Below the pieces are notes generated by a model. That model searched no databases. It saw only the letters and a list, made by a program, of their open reading frames with translations, and was not told where the DNA came from. A stretch of DNA of 11,041 bases from Thermoplasmatota archaeon (GTDB lineage Archaea > Thermoplasmatota > E2 > DHVEG-1): the NCBI GenBank assembly GCA_018334795.1, contig JAGXLH010000056.1, positions 1-11,041 on the forward strand, written 5' to 3'. Positions 5,847-11,041 of this stretch are shown in pieces (position 1 is the first letter of the stretch; each line of letters opens with the position of its first letter). A program made the translations under genes and the position numbers.

Positions 5847-6852
5847 ATAGTTTCCAAAATGGTTGTAATTTCTTTTTTAATTTCGTATAAACCTTTTGAC
5901 TGGTGTTTTTTTCAGTAGTAGTATCCTCAAAATGCTGCGGGAAACCAGCAAGTTGTCCTACTTGAGAAACCAAACATTTTCCAATCCAATCAAGATTATA
6001 CCCGCCTTCAAGCGTACACACCATTTTTGGTTGAATCTGCTGGAATTGTTTGAGTAAATCTCCAAAATAATCAACGGTTAAATGAAGTCCACCCATTCGA
6101 TCAGCATGATGACTATCAAAACCCGAGGAAACAAGGATAAGATCTGGATTGAATTGTTCAGCTGCGGGAATAAAAATATCATCAATAATTTGCTGCACTG
6201 CTTCTTCTCCATTCCCATGAGCAAGTGGAGCATTCATATTGTATCCTTTTCCCTTACCTTTTCCGATTTCCTCAATTTTACCAGTACCCGGGAAATGAGG
6301 ACTGACATGAAATGATTGATACAATACATCATTTCGAGCGTAAAAGACTTCTTGAGTGCCATTCCCATGATGAACATCCGGATCAAAAATCAAGATTTTA
6401 TGACCAAACTTAGCCAGTTCATACGCAGAAATAGAGACATTATTAAACAAACAAAAACCCATCGATGTTGTAGGCGTTGCATGATGACCGGGTGGGCGAA
6501 CCACCGCAAATCCATTATCTGCTCTTCCATCAAGCACTCGTTTTGCAAGAGCCAACGTACCACCTGCAGCTCGCCGAGCAGTATCAAAATCATCCTTACA
6601 GACATAAGTATCAAGATCAAGCCAGGCAGTTTTAGTTTCACTAATTTGTTTAATTTCAAAAATCATTCGTTGATTATGAATATGATACAACATTTCTTCA
6701 GGAAGAACTGGTGGATCGATAAAGCTAAGATCATCATAAAATGATGCTTCTTTTAACGCATTCATCATCACTAGTGTTCGTTCAGCATTCTCCGGATGAC
6801 TAATGGTATCATGTTTACGGAATACATCTGAATATACAATCTCTGTTTTCAT
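5845..6852 (-). CDS. Class II histone-deacetylase-like (AcuC/HDAC family) hydrolase
   Basis: A 335-residue zinc deacetylase of the arginase/deacetylase fold. Diagnostic motifs are SHPENAERT (18-26), RPPGHHA (119-125) with the catalytic His pair H123/H124, DPDVHHGNGTQ (157-167) giving zinc ligands D159 and H161, SSGFDSH (242-248) giving D246, and LEGGYN (281-286) with the transition-state Tyr Y285. All catalytic residues are present. Prokaryotic relatives deacetylate small molecules such as acetylpolyamines or protein lysines; the substrate cannot be read from sequence. I start at ATG 6852 rather than the in-frame ATG at 6879. The TATA box at 6891-6898 would start transcription near 6867, downstream of 6879, and family members begin with MKTxIVYS-type sequence. 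AAGG at 6864-6867 is a possible ribosome-binding site. The residue before DVHHGNG is Pro where Trp is usual. Confidence 0.92.
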   Translation of the reverse strand: MKTEIVYSDVFRKHDTISHPENAERTLVMMNALKEASFYDDLSFIDPPVLPEEMLYHIHNQRMIFEIKQISETKTAWLDLDTYVCKDDFDTARRAAGGTLALAKRVLDGRADNGFAVVRPPGHHATPTTSMGFCLFNNVSISAYELAKFGHKILIFDPDVHHGNGTQEVFYARNDVLYQSFHVSPHFPGTGKIEEIGKGKGKGYNMNAPLAHGNGEEAVQQIIDDIFIPAAEQFNPDLILVSSGFDSHHADRMGGLHLTVDYFGDLLKQFQQIQPKMVCTLEGGYNLDWIGKCLVSQVGQLAGFPQHFEDTTTEKNTSQKVYTKLKKKLQPFWKL

Positions 6853-6890
6853 ACCTAATAACGCCTTCAAAATAACCATAAAATCAAGGA

Positions 6891-6898
6891 CATATAAA
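6891..6898 (-). promoter_or_regulatory. TATA box of the deacetylase-like gene
   Basis: The minus strand reads TTTATATG after an AT-rich stretch. It is about 40 nt before the chosen start at 6852 but only 12 nt before the longer alternative at 6879, which supports the shorter protein. Confidence 0.5.
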
Positions 6899-6937
6899 AA
6901 TTATTCTAATGGGTTAAAATGGTTTGGTTTAAGTAAC

Positions 6938-6947
6938 AATATATTAA
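6938..6947 (+). promoter_or_regulatory. TATA-like box of the DNA polymerase gene
   Basis: AATATATTAA lies about 53-62 nt before the ATG at 7000. Transcription would start near 6970, with a leader of about 30 nt ending in the Shine-Dalgarno GGGGAG (6985-6990). Confidence 0.4.
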
Positions 6948-6999
6948 TACCCTGATTCATACAATTCACGCAGTATCTCTTTCAGGGGAGAAAATGATT

Positions 7000-9900
7000 A
7001 TGACCGATATCTTACTAGGCGTTTCACCAGATTACTTGTATCTTCAACAAGGAAAAATAACTCGTGTTGATTCATTTCATCAACCATATTTTTTAGCATT
7101 TAAAAACACGGAATCGGAAACTAAAGATGCGAAAAAACAAATTCAAGACCTGCAAAAAAATAACAAGGACTCCATTCCCTGGTCCTATATAAACCGTTTC
7201 GGTGAAGTACAAGAGTATGATAGTTTTTGGCATCCATCAAAAAAAAGACATGTCTTTCCAATTTATGTAAATCAATCATTTCGAGTACCTGAAGTAAGTG
7301 ATTACTTATTTTTCAATCATAATCTTTTCACTGCTGAACATGATATTCCGTATTATCAAAGAGTGCTTGTAGATATCGCTGCTAAAAATGATCAATGGAT
7401 ATATGATACCCATGGCAAAGACCAATCAGTTTCCATGCTGGTATATGATATTGAAATGAGTGAGTTCATCCCAGGTAAAATAGATAGTCCTATCGACATC
7501 ATTGGTTTTGCCGCAGGTAACCTTTCATTTCAATCCTCAAAAAACCTAGAAACAGAAACCTTTGATTTTGATTTTAAACATGTTCCACATGTTGTTGATG
7601 AAGACGATATCATTCAACTAGTTTCAAGAAATGAAGATGAGGAACTTGATCATCTTATTCAATTTTGTAGAACTATTCCAAAATATGATATTATTTCAGG
7701 ACATAATATCACTGGCTTTGATAATAAACAAGTATATGGTCGAGTAAAAAAATTATTACAAGACTATCAATCATCACTTTCAAATAAACAAAAACAACCA
7801 CTCACTGATTTTTTACAAAAATATACAAGAATTGATAAATCATTTCATTTTGGCGTAGGATCAGATGTCGTTCAAATCTATCCATCCGGGTTTGACACTT
7901 ATTTAGCTGCTCGAAAATTTTATCCAAATTTAGAATCTCATAGTCTAAAAGCCGTTGCCCCATTCCTTGGCTATGGTGTTGACGATCGGCTCATTTTAAC
8001 TCCTGAAGAAATCACTATTGATGATACCACCTTGAAATATAATCGACAAGATGTCATCGAACAAATGGGAGTGAGCCTGCAACTCATTCAACTTGCTTTA
8101 CCCCTTGCATTTACCACGGGTATGCCCTTTGAAACACTACTTTCAGCTGGAGCAGTGAACATGTGGGATCATATGGCACTCATCAGAGGAGCATACAATA
8201 AAAAACTAATGCCAGCAACCTGTCGAGTGAATAACATCGCAAAAGCACTCACTCGTGATTTTCATCATATTTCAAAAAGATCAGATATTCTTAAACAAGC
8301 AAAAGAAATCAAAGATCAACTATCAAAAGAATTCATCCGCGTCGTCAAATACGGACCAGAAATGCCAGAATGGATGCTTTACCCCTACGTTATTCATAAT
8401 GAACAAGCAAAAGATGCTGACCAGCGAAGTGGATATCATATGCCTGGTGGCATGACCATTAAACCAGATAAAGACGCTGATTCACATTTTATTCCTTGGT
8501 ACAAAGTTGTAGTAGCTGATGTTGGTGCAATGTATCCAACTATTCTAAAAGCCATGAATGTTGGTGCTGACACCGTTCAACTCTGTAAAAAAGATGAAAC
8601 ACCTGATATGTGGACCTGGTTTAAAAAACTACCAAAACAATTCTTTCATGATCAAGATGTCGCTTGGAAACCCGTAAACAAAGAAGATGACACGTTTGCT
8701 GACAAAGGATACTGGGTAGGCGTCAATATTCAAAAAGAAACCGGTGTAGTAAATGATGCAATGACCGGGATCATGGGAATGATTGCCAAAATAAAACAAG
8801 AATTACAAGATGTTCAACAAACCGGTAATGCTGAAGAAATCAAACGATTAAAAATGATGTATCAAAGCGTGAAAGGAGCTCGAAATGCTGGTACACATGG
8901 CATCTTAGCTGCTCCTAATGTGTCTGGTAGGCAGTTTAATTTGTGGGGTGCATGTGCGATTACAACAAAGGGTCAGGTAATTCTGGATGATACCCTTCAA
9001 ATGTTAAAAAATAAGGATATTCGGGTTGTTTATGGGGATAGCGTTGATGCTGAAACTGATATAATCATCCGGGAAAAAGGGCTGATAAAAATAATAAAAA
9101 TTAGTGATTTATTTAAAAAAATAAATAGTAAGATAACGAAAGAAAATCAACATGAATATAAAAAAACTATAAACAATATTGAATGTTTGTCTGTCAATGA
9201 CAAGGGAAATAGTGAATGGAAAAAGGTTTTGTTCATTAAACGACATCCATTTAGAAACAATATTCTCAATATTCAAACCCAGCGTGGTGGAATTGGTGTA
9301 ACGAAAAATCATTCCTTATACACCTACTCTGATAGATTACAACCAATATCTTGTAAAAATCTTGTTGAGGAAAATGATTCAATTGCCCATATATCAAAAA
9401 TAAAACAAGAAACAGTAACTGATTATAAGATTATTAATGCATTGGAACCTTTGATTCCATTTGATGAATCGTTAAACACTTGGCTCAATATTCCACTTAC
9501 ATTAGAGACAAAACATCTTTTTTCACACCATCAACCAAGAAACAACTATAAGGGAGGAAAATCAAAGAAAAAATTCATTAGAATGAATATCAAAAATGCG
9601 ATTGAATTATATAAAAAAGGTATAATTGTTACTAAAGATTTAGAAAAATCTTTTATTTCAGCATATAACGGTACAGGTAAGATACCTGTAATTTATAAAT
9701 TTGATGAGGATTTTGCCCGGCTAGTTGGTGCATACACAGCAGAAGGATCTCTTTACTTTCGTAAAAGAAAAGGATTAACTAAAGAAGGAGCCCATATTTT
9801 TGTATGTGGGCATCAGAAAAAGAATTTAGATAAATTAAGAAAAATTGCTGAAAAAAAATTCGGTAGAAAGTTCAGAATAACTTCTAGTGGAATGGATAAA

Positions 9901-11041
9901 AACGGAGAAAATTACCGAATTCAAGGTAACTCTGCAACAGCATTTCTTTTCTATTACGTTCTAGATTGTGGCTTGAAATCAAAAGGTAAAAAAGTTAGCC
10001 CTTTTGTTCTATCCTCCAAAGAAAGCATTCAAAAGGCATTCTTAGAAGAATACATAAATGGTGATGGGTACTATGATACAAGAAACAGAATTAACCCACT
10101 GTTAGAAGTTACCTCAAAAAGTAAACAGGTTATTGAAGGTATTTCACTTCTTTCGATTTTCATTAAAAATGGATTTCCATCAATCGATTATCGGAAAGAA
10201 AAAAAAGCATTCAGATTACGGGTTGTTCAATACAATAAAAATTGCATTGATAACAATGATATTTCAACATTGAACATAAAAAATATCAAAGAGACCACCC
10301 CAACGGATGGATATGTTTATGACATCAGTGTAGAAGATAATCATAACTTTGTTTGCGCACTTGGATTAATACCAGCTCATAATACAGATGGAGTATACAT
10401 GGGTTGTTCTAGGTCAATTAGTAAACTTCCTCCTTTTGAGAAAGCTCTTGGAACTAATCAAGCAAAAGCTAATGATGTTGAATGGTTAACGTCTCCTGAT
10501 GAAGCTATTGAGGCAATTAAGGAATGTAATAAGAAATGGCAGCGGGAACTGAATTATCCTGAGTTTGAGTTGGAACCAGAGTATCATGATGCTATGGTTT
10601 TTGTGAAACATAAAAATTATTTGATTTTTGATGAGAAGAATGGTATAGTAGAGATGGCTACGAAGGGGAATAATTTTAAGGGATCTGATAAGGCAAATAT
10701 TGCTCGGAAGGCATTAAAAGAGATTATGATCAATGTGTTACGGGATGTATCGACGTGGTCTGATGAGGATGAGGCTAGATCATTGGTAAAGGATAGTATT
10801 CGGAAGCATACTCAAGATGTGGTTGCATCGCTTGATTTTTCAAAAGTGGATATTGAGGATTTAACCTTGATTCAGAGCGTAAAACCTGCTAAATCGTATA
10901 AGACGAATCAAGATGGTGGTTTGTCTACGTTTGGTAAGCGTGCGCAAGCGTTGGAAAAATTGTTAGATGTACCTATTAGATCTCGTATGAAGTTTCGTTT
11001 CGTGGTTACTAAGAAATCATTACCTGGTATTCAGAATCCGT
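7000..11041 (+). CDS. polB: Family B DNA polymerase with intein (C-terminus beyond window)
   Basis: Replicative/repair-type family B polymerase with 3'-5' exonuclease, open without a stop from 7000 to the window edge (1347 residues seen, of which 448 are intein and at least 899 host). Exonuclease motifs are intact: Exo I DIE (D150/E152), Exo II NITGFD (N236/D241), Exo III YNRQD (Y347/D351). Polymerase motif A is DVGAMYPTI (D507, Y512). Motif B is KGARNAGTHG (625-634), unlike the usual K-x3-N-S-x-Y-G. Motif C is YGD/TDG, split by the intein between D680 and T1129. Downstream, KHKNYLIFD and KGNNFKGSDK fit the palm/thumb region. ATG 7000 was chosen over ATG 6994 because the Shine-Dalgarno GGGGAG is 9 nt away rather than 3. 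Codon usage changes sharply near 8920. Divergent from the deacetylase gene. Confidence 0.93.
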   Translation, partial: MTDILLGVSPDYLYLQQGKITRVDSFHQPYFLAFKNTESETKDAKKQIQDLQKNNKDSIPWSYINRFGEVQEYDSFWHPSKKRHVFPIYVNQSFRVPEVSDYLFFNHNLFTAEHDIPYYQRVLVDIAAKNDQWIYDTHGKDQSVSMLVYDIEMSEFIPGKIDSPIDIIGFAAGNLSFQSSKNLETETFDFDFKHVPHVVDEDDIIQLVSRNEDEELDHLIQFCRTIPKYDIISGHNITGFDNKQVYGRVKKLLQDYQSSLSNKQKQPLTDFLQKYTRIDKSFHFGVGSDVVQIYPSGFDTYLAARKFYPNLESHSLKAVAPFLGYGVDDRLILTPEEITIDDTTLKYNRQDVIEQMGVSLQLIQLALPLAFTTGMPFETLLSAGAVNMWDHMALIRGAYNKKLMPATCRVNNIAKALTRDFHHISKRSDILKQAKEIKDQLSKEFIRVVKYGPEMPEWMLYPYVIHNEQAKDADQRSGYHMPGGMTIKPDKDADSHFIPWYKVVVADVGAMYPTILKAMNVGADTVQLCKKDETPDMWTWFKKLPKQFFHDQDVAWKPVNKEDDTFADKGYWVGVNIQKETGVVNDAMTGIMGMIAKIKQELQDVQQTGNAEEIKRLKMMYQSVKGARNAGTHGILAAPNVSGRQFNLWGACAITTKGQVILDDTLQMLKNKDIRVVYGDSVDAETDIIIREKGLIKIIKISDLFKKINSKITKENQHEYKKTINNIECLSVNDKGNSEWKKVLFIKRHPFRNNILNIQTQRGGIGVTKNHSLYTYSDRLQPISCKNLVEENDSIAHISKIKQETVTDYKIINALEPLIPFDESLNTWLNIPLTLETKHLFSHHQPRNNYKGGKSKKKFIRMNIKNAIELYKKGIIVTKDLEKSFISAYNGTGKIPVIYKFDEDFARLVGAYTAEGSLYFRKRKGLTKEGAHIFVCGHQKKNLDKLRKIAEKKFGRKFRITSSGMDKNGENYRIQGNSATAFLFYYVLDCGLKSKGKKVSPFVLSSKESIQKAFLEEYINGDGYYDTRNRINPLLEVTSKSKQVIEGISLLSIFIKNGFPSIDYRKEKKAFRLRVVQYNKNCIDNNDISTLNIKNIKETTPTDGYVYDISVEDNHNFVCALGLIPAHNTDGVYMGCSRSISKLPPFEKALGTNQAKANDVEWLTSPDEAIEAIKECNKKWQRELNYPEFELEPEYHDAMVFVKHKNYLIFDEKNGIVEMATKGNNFKGSDKANIARKALKEIMINVLRDVSTWSDEDEARSLVKDSIRKHTQDVVASLDFSKVDIEDLTLIQSVKPAKSYKTNQDGGLSTFGKRAQALEKLLDVPIRSRMKFRFVVTKKSLPGIQNP
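9040..10383 (+). mobile_element. Intein with LAGLIDADG homing endonuclease in polB motif C
   Basis: In-frame insertion of 448 codons inside YGD/TDG of motif C, a known intein site in archaeal PolB genes. It begins with Ser (SVDAETDIIIR, the usual intein block A form), has the TKNHSL block B with its conserved His, and ends VEDNHNFVCALGLIPAHN followed by Thr (+1). These are the residues needed for splicing: S1, block B His, penultimate His, terminal Asn, +1 Thr. Between the splicing halves lie two LAGLIDADG-type motifs, RLVGAYTAEGS (near 9717-9750) and FLEEYINGDG (near 10041-10070), each with its acidic residue (Glu and Asp). The endonuclease therefore looks intact and possibly active. The endonuclease would cut intein-less polB alleles; the splicing domains restore an uninterrupted motif C. 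Confidence 0.93.

Noticed and set aside
6316..6744. Plus-strand 142-codon open frame opposite the deacetylase-like gene
   Set aside because: The opposite strand carries all HDAC-family catalytic motifs; this frame has no recognisable features.
9109..9312. Minus-strand 67-codon open frame inside polB
   Set aside because: Antisense to the intein coding sequence, AT-rich, with no start signals.

Overview
The window reads as an AT-rich archaeal chromosome segment. The signs are an intron-containing tRNA-Tyr with the archaeal C1-G72 pair, a Trm5-type tRNA methyltransferase, an archaeal-type CoaD, a DUF211 protein, a family B DNA polymerase with an intein, TATA/BRE-like promoters, oligo-T terminators and a surface protein ending in a PGF-CTERM-like sorting signal. 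The NosD-like beta-helix plus PKD surface protein and the general gene style suggest a euryarchaeon, perhaps Thermoplasmata-related; that placement is inference. No insertion sequence, CRISPR array or rRNA was seen.

Layout: 1-375 (minus) is the N-terminal part of a secreted protein that runs off the left edge. Its roughly 170-nt upstream region (376-548) can fold into a compact set of hairpins and a three-way junction, and I flag it as a possible structured leader. 699-1279 (minus) is a two-gene cluster: a small zinc-ribbon protein, then DUF211. 1364-2650 (plus) holds tRNA-Tyr(GTA) with a 24-nt intron, the Trm5 gene for m1G37 methylation, and tRNA-Thr(TGT). 2737-4839 (minus) is a large secreted beta-helix/PKD protein. 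4970-5425 (plus) is CoaD of coenzyme A synthesis. 5514-5813 (plus) is a 99-residue acidic protein whose tail resembles that of the ribosomal stalk protein P1/L12. 5845-6852 (minus) is a class II histone-deacetylase-like hydrolase. 7000 to the right edge (plus) is a DNA polymerase B interrupted by a 448-residue intein with a LAGLIDADG endonuclease.

The genes are mostly single housekeeping units with their own TATA boxes; the only clear functional pairing is Trm5 beside two tRNAs. The observations most worth a second look are: (i) the structured leader at 422-604, with mutually exclusive pairings; (ii) the intein that splits the two catalytic aspartates of the polymerase, with an abrupt change in codon usage in the host gene on both sides of it, suggesting co-conversion during homing, a mosaic gene or an assembly chimera; (iii) the stalk-like tail on an otherwise unrelated protein; and (iv) an atypical motif B in the polymerase.
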